Below are positions 9,801 through 19,580 of a DNA stretch of 64,000 nucleotides, piece by piece. A program made the translations under genes and the position numbers. Positions within the stretch are counted from its first letter, which is position 1; the number at the start of each line of letters is the position of its first letter. The stretch comes from Balamuthia mandrillaris (Eukaryota; Discosea; Longamoebia; Balamuthiidae): positions 1 through 64,000 of the forward strand of contig JAVKOQ010000181.1 of NCBI GenBank assembly GCA_031835245.1. The letters run 5' to 3'. Under the pieces are notes generated by a model. It worked only from the letters and a program-made list of their open reading frames with translations. It was not told the DNA's origin and made no database searches.

Positions 9801-11658
9801 AGTTGCAAATGACAACAAGTGGGCAAAGATTGTTTTGGACAAGATAAGAACATGGGGAGTGCATCATCACCTGCGACCGATTGAGATACCTCAAGCTGTT
9901 CATTTGGAAAGAGCTTCATGGACGGCGGAAAACGGTATGTTGACGGCAACGGAGAAGAAGAGACGCCAAGTTCTTCAAGCTCGATACAGATCGGCAAGGG
10001 ATGCTCTCTACAAGCAACTCCAAGAAACGCTTTCCGCATCTCCTTCCTCAGACGTGATAAGCGAAAGTTTCCTGGATATTCTTCGTGAAGTGATGCCACT
10101 AATGGGCACTTCAGTCTCTCCTCAAGCCACCTTTGCAGAGATTGGTGGCGACTCACTGACTGCTGCTCGCTTCTGCAATCGTTTGCGAGAGACGCACGGC
10201 ATTACCATTCAGCTGTCCACGTTGTTCGACTATCCACTGGCTCACATTTCTCGCCTCGTCTCGTCGTCCACTGCACCAGCTTCTTCAAACGATGACAAAG
10301 ATATGACAAACATGATTCAGCAACAACTCCTCGTTGCCTCGTCGCCAACGTCAAGCAACAACGATGGCAGACAAAGACGACGCCAACATATAATCGATTG
10401 GGCAAAGGAATGGTCGCTTCCAAACGACTTACCTTCTTTAAACCTTCGCAAGAAAACCCACTCCCGTCAGGTGGTGTTGGTAACTGGTTGTACTGGCTTC
10501 TTAGGCCCATTCCTCGTCCAACAGCTTCTTCGTCAGCACCCTGCTGACGCTCACTTTTACCTACTCGTTCGCGCTTCTTCGGATGCAACAGCATTGCAGC
10601 GCCTTATTCAAGGGTATGCAAACGACTTTGAAGAGATCGCAACATTACTTTCTTCTGCATCTTCTCGGAGCAGAGTGACGGTTTTATGCGGTGATGTCTC
10701 CAAGGAATATCTAGGCCTAGACAAACACATCTATCAACGCTTGATCGATGGGGAGAAAGAAGGCGATTGTGGAGTAACTGACGTTTTGCACAGCGGGGCT
10801 TGGGTAAACATGGCGTTGCCATATTCAGCCTTGAAAGCTAGCAACGTATCCGGAACTCTCCATGTGATCCAGTTTGCGCTTTTGGCTGGTGCTCGGGTGC
10901 ATTACGTCTCCACAGCTGGGGCTCTCTCCTCAACAGCTGCTTTGAGTCAAGACGCGGAAGACTGGATGTTGCTTGATCCTTCGCAAATCGAGGCCAAAGA
11001 GGATGGTTACTCCCAAAGCAAAGCCATCGCGGAAATGCTTCTCTATAAGGCCCATCTGCATTTAGGATTGGATGTGCGAGTGCATCGCCCGGGTCCTATC
11101 TCGGGAGACACCATCAGCGGCGTCACAAACCCACATGACTTTGTGTCGTTGCTGCTTCGTGCTTGCGTCCTTCTTGGCTGCGCTGTTATGGACACCACTG
11201 TTGTGCTACATTGGACCCCTGTCGATGTGGTTGCCAAAGCTATCGTCTCTTTGATGAAGATCAACGAAGCGAAAGACGAGGAACAACGAGTGTTTCATTA
11301 CATGAATCAAGGACCAGCGTTGTCTATGGTGATGGCAGAACTTGTTAACGCAGGCTTTTCCCTTCGTAACGTCAGCTCGGAAGAATGGAGGGAAAGAGCA
11401 AAGAAAGAGCTCACAATGGAACGCGATGAGCGACTGTGGCCTCTCAAAGAGCAGCTGTGCGGGTTTGAGTGGAAGCCAAAGAGTGGTGCAAGTGGGTGTT
11501 TACCAACGGTGAGAACGAAGGAGACGCTAAGGAGCTTAGGCAAAGATGGTGGTGGCTGGAAGGAGGAAGAGGATTGGGTGGAGGTAGATGCTACCCTCGC
11601 AAGGCGTTACATTGCGTACTTGGCAAAGGTTGGTTTTCTCTCTAACAATCAACAATGA
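6889..11658 (+). CDS. Carboxylic acid reductase-type enzyme (A-PCP-R) with duplicated W-G domain and ZZ-like finger
   Basis: Multidomain enzyme of the CAR/alpha-aminoadipate-reductase class: it would adenylate a carboxylic acid, load it on a phosphopantetheine arm and reduce it to an aldehyde with NADPH. One exon, 1589 aa from the ATG at 6889. Order: two copies of a W-V-G-Q...W-S-L...G-x-W domain (about residues 15-130 and 170-310); a ZZ-like zinc finger (about 328-385: CDVC, CATC, CSGC, then H/H); an AMP-binding domain with SILFTSGSTGIPKG (about 632-646), LYGSRETGG and YRTGDIGQL (about 873), plus a C-terminal Lys-containing NGMLTATEKKRR; a carrier domain with GGDSLTAARF (about 1085); and an NAD(P)-binding reductase domain with VTGCTGFLGPFL (about 1196) and Y-x3-K in YSQSKAIAEM (about 1373). 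The lack of introns contrasts with its neighbours. Substrate unknown. The core is certain; the N-terminal part matches no domain I can name. Confidence 0.9.
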   Translation: MSSASKGLPQHLSCVWVGQRFRGSAGQEEEASEPLLWSLTFMPDTKRYPSAYGAACSSASISSSSSSTSSDTNSTVSAAARPSILQGTWDRNAATLKLKETLFSQEHDGGNCIITREYNGSLRIENGVLCIVGQWSYKEEGTTSQTRAGGRLLCVREEDDARVHTSGLWVGQSVPDPSLAEFYIPTNPIRWSLCLLNESAHAFGCGYFDDSADVPNRPLLFFTVHGSWDADKKRIHLVKLYEELEQTAGYDVIYEGLLDVMKKKVSMKEGEEKDKEVEAEGAEVEEELWLRGEWKNAKAMTFGQFSCRCSSLSHSSATAAALTSATLCLCDVCQQVIRPGDIRWNCATCLMSWNCCSGCVVTSGNKQQTVHLPHHELVPETVYLQETARGACSSEVALDAFRRFERRPFLAFRPPSSSPSQQKHSKNEASDGGFTWLTYGEVGHHCANVFFALRNQNFFAEQQQQKGSVALLCADLSPAYTVAMVGALMAGCILVPVHGGLDKETLRHILEKTQPTVCFVGSNYLEKVAGVLGNLSNDSHSSTIGTGTPLVVEITTKELPPLIRSNDDSNNEECDQKSLLSLDEFLFVGQEAYIQLSQRNSSSSRPPLPSASSPPISLITVQRRSLEDVSSILFTSGSTGIPKGAIFTEELMMPSEGVANIQPFIRLDFQSYDPSFALSLLQTMMCGGQRIFANNLQTLLDDFRLGRPTHVGATPTFWNSLYQDYLTRVSKGCITAQQQQGDMIQPEERERIRMKVTEKVAEEMRRMLGNRLVVATSGGAPITPQVLDFVKDKLRIDIVDLYGSRETGGITRDGIIYPGVDVRLLSVPEMGYFADGHPPQGEICVHSPRCIPGYWNDDELNAKAFVLINGKKYYRTGDIGQLQTTTTGASVVERRLKVIDRCGMFIKLAQGEWISPTHIETILEQCPWIEQALVLGSSSQPCTVAVIVPSSHLLSEFFHVGEKMGLKEEEEVANDNKWAKIVLDKIRTWGVHHHLRPIEIPQAVHLERASWTAENGMLTATEKKRRQVLQARYRSARDALYKQLQETLSASPSSDVISESFLDILREVMPLMGTSVSPQATFAEIGGDSLTAARFCNRLRETHGITIQLSTLFDYPLAHISRLVSSSTAPASSNDDKDMTNMIQQQLLVASSPTSSNNDGRQRRRQHIIDWAKEWSLPNDLPSLNLRKKTHSRQVVLVTGCTGFLGPFLVQQLLRQHPADAHFYLLVRASSDATALQRLIQGYANDFEEIATLLSSASSRSRVTVLCGDVSKEYLGLDKHIYQRLIDGEKEGDCGVTDVLHSGAWVNMALPYSALKASNVSGTLHVIQFALLAGARVHYVSTAGALSSTAALSQDAEDWMLLDPSQIEAKEDGYSQSKAIAEMLLYKAHLHLGLDVRVHRPGPISGDTISGVTNPHDFVSLLLRACVLLGCAVMDTTVVLHWTPVDVVAKAIVSLMKINEAKDEEQRVFHYMNQGPALSMVMAELVNAGFSLRNVSSEEWRERAKKELTMERDERLWPLKEQLCGFEWKPKSGASGCLPTVRTKETLRSLGKDGGGWKEEEDWVEVDATLARRYIAYLAKVGFLSNNQQ

Positions 11659-12244
11659 ATGTTATGAAAGTCCTTTTTTTGAATTAAAGAGAAAAACAAG
11701 ACCGGTTTCATCTCTGGAAGGAGGGAAACTGGAACTTTAGAAGTCCTTTAAACTCCACCCACGCTGCTCTTCATGTAACCACAGCGCGATGATCCTGCTC
11801 AATGCCGACAAATCCTTTTCGCCACATATCGCCTCCCATCAACCTATTCTAAAACCGGCGAACAAAAATACTCAATGTGGTAACTGGAGCGGCAAGGTAC
11901 GTTCTTTCCTCACTGTCCACAATCAACGCAATCTCCGTGTCTTCAGGGTGAATGACGTTATGATGAAGACGGCGGGAAGATGGCGATGGCAATGACACCA
12001 AAGTTGAGCACTTGAAAGAAGCTTGATAGAAGGGAACTGACCTTGGCAAAAGAACAAGACAATGTGGCCTTATCACAGTCCATCAAATCTGAATGGAGGT
12101 GGTACGTTAGCTCAGTGCTTGGCCCTGTCGTTGTACTAGCTCTTTTTTTTGTGGAGTTGCCTGAACTTGGCCTACTCCTAGAGGGATAGCAGTGGTAACG
12201 GTTGCTGGCCCAGCACCTCTGGTTCCAGCAGCTGCCCCGCGTGT

Positions 12245-12432
12245 TGGGATCGCTGGTGTTCTTCCACCCGTTGGGGTTGCTGTACTAGGGTCCAGAGGTG
12301 CAGTAACACTGCACCGCCCACCAGACCAGCAAAAACGCTTGGAGCTCAAGCTGACTCGCTGACAGCAACAACAAAAATCCAAGGCCCCCGACTACAGCAA
12401 CCCCAACGGGTGGAAGAACACCAGCGATCCCA
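12245..12432. repeat. Perfect 40-bp inverted repeat with 108-nt spacer
   Basis: The arm 12245-12284 (begins TGGGATCGCTGG, ends TTGCTGTA) is the exact reverse complement of 12393-12432. Shorter perfect stems occur in and beside it: GGTGCAG/CTGCACC with a 5-nt loop at 12297-12315, and CACCTCTGG (12214-12222) with CCAGAGGTG (12292-12300). No terminal duplication or ORF marks it as a known transposon. Confidence 0.9.
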
Positions 12433-12468
12433 GCTCAAGCTGGCCGGCACTTGCCTGACCTTCCCAGC

Positions 12469-12585
12469 GACCCCTCATAATACCCCAAAACTTTTTCCGC
12501 CTTGCTGACCCCTCGTAATGTGGTATTATGAAAATGATTCCCCATCGAAAAATGACCCCTCGGTGAAAATGTTTGGGGGGTCATT
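12469..12585. repeat. GACCCCTC repeats and two further hairpins upstream of CWC15
   Basis: GACCCCTC occurs at 12469, 12507 and 12554. TCATAATACC (12475-12484) pairs perfectly with GGTATTATGA (12522-12531), and AATGACCCC near 12551 pairs with the inverted GGGGTCATT ending at 12585. All lie within 230 nt of the CWC15 ATG, so they may belong to its promoter or leader. Confidence 0.75.
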
Positions 12586-12699
12586 AATGAATTTCTTTTT
12601 TTTTTGTTTCGAAAAGAAAGAGTAGAACCTCTTCCGACCTCTTCTCCTCCAAGTTCTACTCTCCTTTCATCTTCTTCCAAAGACAGACACCCAACGCCA

Positions 12700-13255
12700 A
12701 TGACTTCAGCAGCACGCCCCACGTTTTTTCCTGCCAAAGGAACAGCCACCAACACAAGGGCAGCCCCCTCCAGGCAGACCTCTGCCAAGCAGCAGCCCGG
12801 CCACACCAAGCTCAAGGTGAGGCAAGCGGGTCAGGCCAGCAAAGAAGAGGTCAACCAACGAAACCTCAAAGAGGAGCTTGAAGAGAGAGAACGAAAACAT
12901 TTCGACAGCAAACGGAAACATGGTTTGTGTTCTTTTTTTTTTTCAAGCCGCAACCAGCTGGTTGACTTTTTGATTAATACCCCCGCTGCTGATCGCTGGC
13001 TTAACAAAAATAATAATGCTAAAACAATCAACCACTCAGATGATTTGGTAGAGGGGGTGGCAAGATTGGAAGCGCCGAAAGAGCTTAAACGGCTGAAGGC
13101 TGCCAGTCATGAGGAGGAGGAAGAGGAGGAGGAAGGAGAGAAACAGAAACGGGCCTCTACCAAAGCTCCCTCCAAACTGGACGACATAGATGCGGATGAC
13201 ACTGACTCGGACGACTCGGATAGCGACTCTGACAGCGACTCTGACTCGGACAGGT

Positions 13256-13288
<33 letters not shown>

Positions 13289-13870
13289 GTCCCTCTCACT
13301 CTCTCTTCATCCATCTCTCACTCGCTCATTTGTTTCTTTTATGTGGTCATTTTTTGTTGTTTGGTGTTTGTTTTGCTGTGTCTGCATGATGTGACGACTT
13401 ACCACAACTGCCACAATAACAGTGACAGCGAGGATGAAACGGCGGAACTTATGAGAGAGTTGGAAAAGATAAAGAGGGAGAGAGCAGAGGAACAGGCCAA
13501 GCAGGAAATTGCACAGAAGGAAATGGAAGAGCGGAAGGAGTTGGAGGCTGCCAGATTTGGCAATCCCATTGGGGCTACCAGCGACTCCACTGTAAAGAAG
13601 AAGTTAGTATTGAGTTCCGTTTGCTCTTTCTCCTACCCCTTTTCTCTTCTCTCACCTTCGTCTGCTCGGTGTTGCTTTGCTATATGCTTGTCTATCTCAT
13701 GTAACAACAACTAACTAACTCTAAAAAATGCAAAACAAACACAAAGATGGTATGAGGATGTTGTGTTCAAGAACCAAACAAAGGACGCACCAAAACCTCA
13801 GAAGCGGTTTATCAACGACACCATACGAAACGACTTTCATCGCAAGTTTCTTTCCAAGTACATCAAGTAA
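12700..13870 (+). CDS. CWC15: Spliceosome-associated protein CWC15
   Basis: Component of the Prp19/CDC5L-associated part of the active spliceosome. Four exons: 12700-12922, 13040-13253, 13423-13602, 13747-13870; 246 aa (human 229). The N-terminus [14 protein letters not shown] matches the family hallmark MTTAARPTFEPARG. A basic/Gln-rich stretch and [13 protein letters not shown] follow, then an acidic Asp/Ser run, [17 protein letters not shown], and the diagnostic C-terminus [10 protein letters not shown]...[24 protein letters not shown] repeat fills the start of intron 2. Nothing is missing relative to the family. Confidence 0.96.
13256..13282 (+). repeat. (CT)n tract in CWC15 intron 2
   Basis: CT run directly following the donor at 13254, sense strand pyrimidine. 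Confidence 0.9.
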
Positions 13871-14337
13871 AACGTTGTTATTCTCCTTTGCTTACCAGAA
13901 GACCGTAAGCGTGGTGGTGGTGGTGGAAGTTGGTGGTGCGTGAATAGCCCAGAGAGAGCAGAATAGAGAGGCTGCGAGTCTTTTTGTCGACATTGCGTTG
14001 GGCTGCGGGAAAACTCCCCACCACGCCTCATAAACGGCTTCGCGTCCCCGTCCGTCCACTCCGGTGCTGATCTCCACATCACGCCTTATTAACGGCTTCG
14101 CTTAGCAAAGCAACAGACAAGGTTGACAGCAACGAGAGGAGGAGGAGGAGAGAAGGCATACGAAGAAGAGAAGAAAGAAGAGAAGAGGAGCCTCCGCACA
14201 AGCGAAGAGGGGTTGCTGGTTGTGAGGCTCATCGGAGTTGTAAAAAAACGTTGTCCTTTGCGTAAAACAACAGACGAAAGGATAGGAAGAAAACGGCAAT
14301 AACGGTCACAAAATAAAAAGACCGGAGAAGGCCCAGG
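13871..14337. other. CWC15 to F-box/MORN spacer with a duplicated 22-mer
   Basis: No gene seen. Contains a GTCGAC word (13986-13991) and two near-identical 22-mers, CACGCC..AACGGCTTCGC, at 14022-14043 and 14080-14101 (2 mismatches, 58 nt apart). Purine-rich from 14120 on, the probable leader of the next gene. Confidence 0.6.
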
Positions 14338-16373
14338 ATGATGCAGTCAGCAATGAAGCGAAGAGACGAACTTCACCCTTTTGGCGAAGGGCTTAGTGCT
14401 TTCTTTCAGACCCTTTCCGTGGAAGACCTAGCACGAGCCGCCGAGGGACCGGAAGGCAAAGGCGGAAAGCTTCAACGGATCCGCGCTTCGGTGGTAGAGG
14501 CAGCTGCCGAATATGTTCAAAGCGCAAACCGTGTTGAAGTTGGTTCGTTTGGATGGTTGTCGCTTAGCTCCTTTCCGGACGAAGTGCTGCTTTGCATCTT
14601 TTCTCACCTGTCGGGGAAGGACGTCTGCCATGGCGTGGCCCCGACCTGTCGCCGGTTCAAAGCCATCACCGACGACGACTACTTGTGGCTGGAGCTTGTA
14701 CGAAAGGTTGTGGAGAATGAAAAGCAAGAGGAAATGCGAAGACGACGGCCACAAAACTCTTCTTCGTTGGCAAAAGAAGGAGAAGTAAAAGACAAGGAAC
14801 GACAAACTGAAGAAGAAGAGGAGGAGCAAGAACAACCGGAAAGAATTGAAGAGGCGGAGGGGCAGGAAGGAGGAGGGCAAGGTGATAATTCCGGAAGAGC
14901 CGAGGTTTCTGCTTCGGATGAACAGGGAGCGGATCCTTCGAGTTCGTCGAGTGCTTCTTCCTCGCCTTCCTCCCGAGGGGTGGTCGCTGGTGGAGAGGAT
15001 GATGGCAGCGAGAGCGGAGAAGAGTCCGCTACATCGTCGTCGACGAGAGGCGAGCCAGAGGAGCAGACATTACTTGCTCTCGTTAAACCCGCCAATACCA
15101 CCTGGAAGTGGTTGTACAAAGCGAAAACGGTTAGTCTGTTGAACTAGTCTTTGTTTATGTTTTCTAGTTGTGATCTTCATTCATCATTTCTCTTTCTCTT
15201 ACTCCTTCATTTCTCTTTCTGCATAATAGATAAGGGCTCAACTGAATGACCCGGGATTCACCGGTGTAGGCAAGTATTGTTGGCCCGGAGGGAACTCGTG
15301 CTACGAGGGAGAGTGGCTCAAAGGAAAACTTCATGGTAAAGGCGTCAAGCACTGGGAAAATAATGGTACTTTTCGTTCCTTTGTTCATTCAGATTCAATC
15401 TATATCTCTTCTACCAAGCCAAACATGCAATACAAACAAACAGAATACTATGCCGGAGATTGGAAAGACGGCATGATGGAAGGAAAGGGATTCTACCGCT
15501 GGTCGGATGGCGCGACTTACAACGGAGGATGGAAGGAAGGTGTGCATGAAGGACACGGCATCTACACTTGGGCGGACGGCAACAAGTACGATGGCATGTG
15601 GCGGCAAGGACACCGCAATGGCTATGGCACAAGGACCTGGATCGATGGCGATGTCTTTGAAGGCGAGTGGGTCGATGGCAAACGAACTGGCAAAGGAACC
15701 TACTATTGGCCTAATGGTATTCTTCATCTATCCCACATACATTACTCTCTTTCTCTCTCTCACGCGGCTTCCCTCGCGGTCTATTGTGCATTGTTTAATG
15801 TCTTTTTTCTTCTCAGGGAGTAAGTATACGGGCGAATGGTTGGAAGGCTGTCATCATGGATACGGAATGTACACTTGGTTGGATGGTAGAAAGTATGAAG
15901 GCTACTGGTATACCAGCAAAAAACACGGGCAAGGCAAATACTACTTTGGTGATGGCTGTGTCTACACCGGATTTTGGGATCAGGTTTCGTTTTTTTTTTT
16001 CGCTCTTTACTTCTCTGCTCCCCTTCTCGTCTGCTATCTCACACTCATATCTTTTCCGATGCTATAACAGGGTCATAGGCATGGAACTGGAACGATGACA
16101 TGGGCAGATGGAACACGATACGTGGGCACTTGGGAGCGCGACAAACGAGTTTCCAGGTCCATCTTCGCGACGTTTGATAAGACGTTGGTGACCTGCTCCC
16201 AAGCAAAACTTTACGACAACTATTTCGCGGAGGAGGAAAGCGTTTGGGAGAGGAAGTACAGAGCGAACATCACGACCCGCCGGCAAAAGGCTTTGGCGGA
16301 GCTCAAAAAGAAGAACCAGCGGCTACCCTTTCCCCTCAAAGAGAACCAGGTGCTTGCATCGGAGAGCTTGTAG
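14338..16373 (+). CDS. F-box protein with C-terminal MORN repeats
   Basis: Probably a substrate receptor of an SCF ubiquitin ligase, with MORN repeats that could bind lipid or protein. Five exons: 14338-15129, 15230-15365, 15444-15716, 15817-15983, 16071-16373; 556 aa. F-box at about residues 78-125 (LSSFPDEVLLCIFSHLSGKD...PTCRRFK). Residues about 130-245 are a low-complexity Glu/Ser linker. Then about eight full MORN repeats (YEGEWLKGKLHGKG, YNGGWKEGVHEGHG, and so on) plus a degenerate last one, and a basic tail. Introns 2 and 3 both fall in phase 1 at the Asn-Gly ending a MORN unit, so exon edges track the repeat. Ligand and substrate are unknown. Confidence 0.85.
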
Positions 16374-16820
16374 CTGTCTTTTTTCCCGAAACAGTTGATC
16401 CCTTATCATTTTCTTCGGCGTAACGGTGTACCTTAAAAATGGAAACTTCGGGATTCGTATTTAAGGTGGATGATGTCATCCAATTTGTTTCCGCGGTGCA
16501 ACACTTGTGCAGAACAGCCTACAATTAATTTGACTAATTATTATGTCCAACGCGCAATGGTTTGGTTCGGCAGTGGTCCTTGTCTAGTTGATTTTCTTCC
16601 ACTCAAAGTAGCAGGGCATTGCATGGACATTTTTTGCTGACCTTTTTCCCGCTGCCATTTCTTTTCCCCTCATTTGTTCATTCTCTCTCTCTTCAAAAGG
16701 AAAAAACCAAAGTATTACCAGCAAACGACGAAAAAATCAAACTCTCTGCAGGAGGAAAGCAAAGCAAAGCAACGCTTGAACCAACGTAAGGTTCAACCCC
16801 TGCCTGTCTGCGTGCCCACC
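16374..16820. other. Spacer upstream of the I-BAR/SH3 gene
   Basis: AT-richer DNA without a plausible ORF. It holds ACCTTAAAAA (16430-16439) facing TTTAAGGT (16460-16467) and, four bases further, TGATGTCATC (16471-16480), a bZIP/CRE-like near-palindrome. These look like a promoter module about 340 nt before the ATG. Confidence 0.5.
16471..16480. promoter_or_regulatory. TGATGTCATC, CRE/bZIP-like site
   Basis: Near-palindrome of the TGAnGTCA class. The identical ten bases occur at 24951-24960, and TGATGTCATT at 54775-54784, each in an intergenic region before a gene start. Confidence 0.4.
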
Positions 16821-17351
16821 ATGACGACGGCACGACCTGGGAAGGACATACTCCGTCCCGATAGGAAGGACTTTAAGAAAGGCGGGACGGATCCCAAGGC
16901 TGCCATTGTATTCGAATCGTTACAGGTGTGTTTTATATTTTTTGTTGCTTTGACTTTTGTTTTTTTTTTAACGTTTGTTTTTTTTTTCGGGTTGAAGAAC
17001 ATGAGGGAAGCAAAGCCAGTGTTATTGGAGCTGATGAAGAGCGTTGCAAAGTATCAACAACTTTTACGGCGTAACACACTCCTTTCCTCGTGTTCTTTTC
17101 CTTGTTGATGTTCTTCTGCTTCCTGTTCTTGTTCTTCTTCTTCTGCTTCTTCTTCTTTTTTTTTGCTTCTTCTTCTTGTGCTTGTTTGTTCCTCTTTCTG
17201 TCTCTTTGTCTTTCATCTGAATGCTGTTTTTTTTCTGGCGGTCAGTTCTGAACGAAGTAGGACTTGGAATAGCTGAGCTGGTCTCTCAACTTTCCACTCT
17301 TCACACAGGAGATCTTGGTATGTCTTCTTTGCTTGCATCTTCTCGCTGCTT

Positions 17352-17406
<55 letters not shown>

Positions 17407-19217
17407 CTCTCTTGTATTCTCTTCGGCTAAATATTTTTATTTTTTTAAAAAAAACAGGAGAGGGAATAAAAACTTTAAGCCAACACTTTGAAACTGTAGA
17501 AAAGAAAAAGGAGATCTATGCTGAGAGACTGCAGCTGGATATTCTTGATTTTTGGACGCCTGCCAAAATAGAGAACGACTACAAAGACGTCGTTGTAAGT
17601 CCTTTTCTTCGTTCCAAGTTATTTTTTATTTTTTCGTTTCGTTGTCTTGTCTTGGTCTTTTCCTTTGCGTTTTAAATCTTCTAAACTCTCAATAACAACA
17701 ACAACAAAAGAACATGGAAAAACAATTTAAAAAACAAAGACAACAAAGTCTTTCCTACATTCGAAAACTGGAGCACAAGACCAACAAAGCTCAACGGAAC
17801 AAGAAGAAACCAGAGCTCTATCCTCAAATGATAGGAACGTTAACGCAAGCCATTCAAGACCACGACAAGATGTTGGCGGACAGCTTGAGAGAGGTCATTA
17901 GAGTGGAACGAAAACATCTTTGCAAGTTCCTGAAACAGTTTCACAAGGTCAACATCGAAGAAATGGACTATCATAATGTTGGTATGAAGTCGCTGGAGGA
18001 GAAGCGATTGTACTTGAGAGAGCTCTCAGGAACGGAGGAAGCAATTCCACCGGAAGTGGAGAAGCTCATCAGAGAATCTGCTCCCGAAACCATGCTTAAG
18101 AAGTTACACGAGGTTTCTCTATTTTCTTTACTTTCTATCCTAGAGTCATCTTCTTTCTTCTTTTCCTTTGCTTCTTCTAAACCGAATTTCTTAACAAAAA
18201 CAAGGCGCACCAAAGTGGATTCTATGATATGTCTTACTCCTATTCGACCATCGAGAGCGCACCAGAAGAAGAGGAATTCAACCTAGAGCCCATTCCACAA
18301 GACCTCTCCGACCTTCCACCGCCTCCCCCGGAATCCATCTACTTTGGCTCAACCCCTTTGCAAGGACCTGCTTATCACCCTCCCGCCACCATCGCAACTT
18401 CTACTGTTGGTTTTAGTCTGGGTGGCGGAGGAGGCGGAGGAGGACGCATTCAAAGCGCTCCAAATACGATGGCTATGCCGCCACGCCCAGCGAGGAGCCC
18501 ACAAGTACGGGCCAGTTCTCCTGGCACTTTCTCAACTCCTTCTAAGCCAGGTACATGCCTTCTTTTGTGGTGTAGCTTCGACGCTTTTTTTCTCTAATGT
18601 ATTGTTGTTTTAAAGCAATACCACTCCGGTTGTCCAGCAGCCCTCGCGCCACATCCTCCGTCTCCCATTTAAATCAGCACGCTAATAACTTTGCCTTTCG
18701 CTCAGAACGTAATCTAAGTACGTCCATCATCTTTTTCCAAACAGGCCTCTCCTCATGTTCATAATGTTAACACATTTGTGCTCTTTCTTCTTCCTTGTTT
18801 CTTCTTTCATTCTTTCTGCTTCGTTCATTCTTCTCCTGTGGTTCCATCCTCGAAGATCCCATAGACCGACGGAGAAGATCCAAAAGTCTAGGAAGAATTG
18901 ATGTTACCGCGAATCAAATCGTGCAAACTGGCTCTCATCCAACAAGTCCGGGAGAAGAGGAACCCCCTCCCACTCCCCCACGCACCCTCCAAGCAGCCTC
19001 CTCGATGGGTTCCGTCACCTCTGGATTTCAGAGGATGAGAGTCCGTGCCCGAAAGAAGTACGTGGGCAGAGATGCCTCGGAGCTGTCTTTTGACCAAGGG
19101 GAGGTCTTCTTTGCCACCGTTTACACCGGCGATATTTGGACGGGCGAGTTCAACGGCAAGACAGGCAACTTTCCCGCACATTGCGTGGAGAAGCTCATTC
19201 AGGTTGGGCCACAATAA
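16821..19217 (+). CDS. I-BAR (IMD) domain protein with SH3 domain
   Basis: Membrane-curving actin adaptor of the IRSp53/MIM or Dictyostelium IBARa type. Eight exons: 16821-16925, 16998-17070, 17246-17317, 17458-17594, 17711-18112, 18205-18550, 18616-18717, 18856-19217; 532 aa. The start ATG sits in a CCACC context. Residues about 30-265 form a helical IMD bundle rich in Lys (KLEHKTNKAQRNKKKPELY...RVERKHLCKFLKQFHKV). A Pro/Ser/Gly-rich linker carries polyproline and a Gly run. The C-terminal SH3 is RVRARKKYVGRDASELSFDQ...WTGEFNGKTGNFPAHCVEKL, with the usual ALYDY-like, W and P..Y-equivalent positions. It could act with the WASP at 49.5 kb on filopodia or endocytic membranes (inference from family biology). 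Confidence 0.87.
17356..17411 (+). repeat. (CT)n tract in I-BAR gene intron 3
   Basis: CT run inside intron 17318-17457, upstream of its TTTTTTAAAAAAAACAG acceptor. Confidence 0.9.
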
Positions 19218-19580
19218 AAAAAAAAAATCGCAACTATTTCCCTTTTTACGATTCTATATTTCGATCATCCATCATAATCTCAGATATTTTTCCAACCTAT
19301 CGAAATCCAAGCGATTTCGTCTATATATCGACAATCGTTGCAGATTATCGCGCGTTAATTACCCTCATGTAATTTATGTCGACAAGAACAATCGTTCTAT
19401 TTATCGGCAGTTATTCCCTTATATCTCCCCACCAAAAAAAGAATACGAAGAAGCAAAAAGGAGGACACACGTCCCGCAATGAAGATAGTGCTCTCCGCTG
19501 TTACTTAACAAACCTTAAAAAAAATCCTTTAAAAAAAATAAGAAAACAAAAAAGGACACAACGACAACAACAAGAAGAAC
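19218..19580. other. AT-rich promoter region of the GRAM-TBC gene
   Basis: AT-rich with several ATCGACAA/TATCGAC variants and a GTCGACAA at 19378-19385, then A-rich tracts up to the ATG. Only the 3' UTR of the upstream gene and the leader of the next are expected. Confidence 0.55.

Larger units (their letters stand above)
11659..12699. other. 1-kb intergenic region with nested inverted repeats
   Basis: The longest gene-free gap. The first 400 nt show nothing recognisable; small ORFs at 11789-11995 (+) and 12107-12382 (-) have no familiar motifs. From about 12187 the DNA carries several perfect inverted repeats, listed separately. The CWC15 promoter must lie at the right end. Confidence 0.6.

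Noticed and set aside
12107-12382. Minus-strand 91-aa ORF
   Set aside because: Overlaps the inverted-repeat nest, has no family motifs and no neighbouring exons.
12245-12432. Calling the 40-bp inverted repeat a MITE
   Set aside because: No target-site duplication or second copy is visible in the window, so a transposon label is unsupported.
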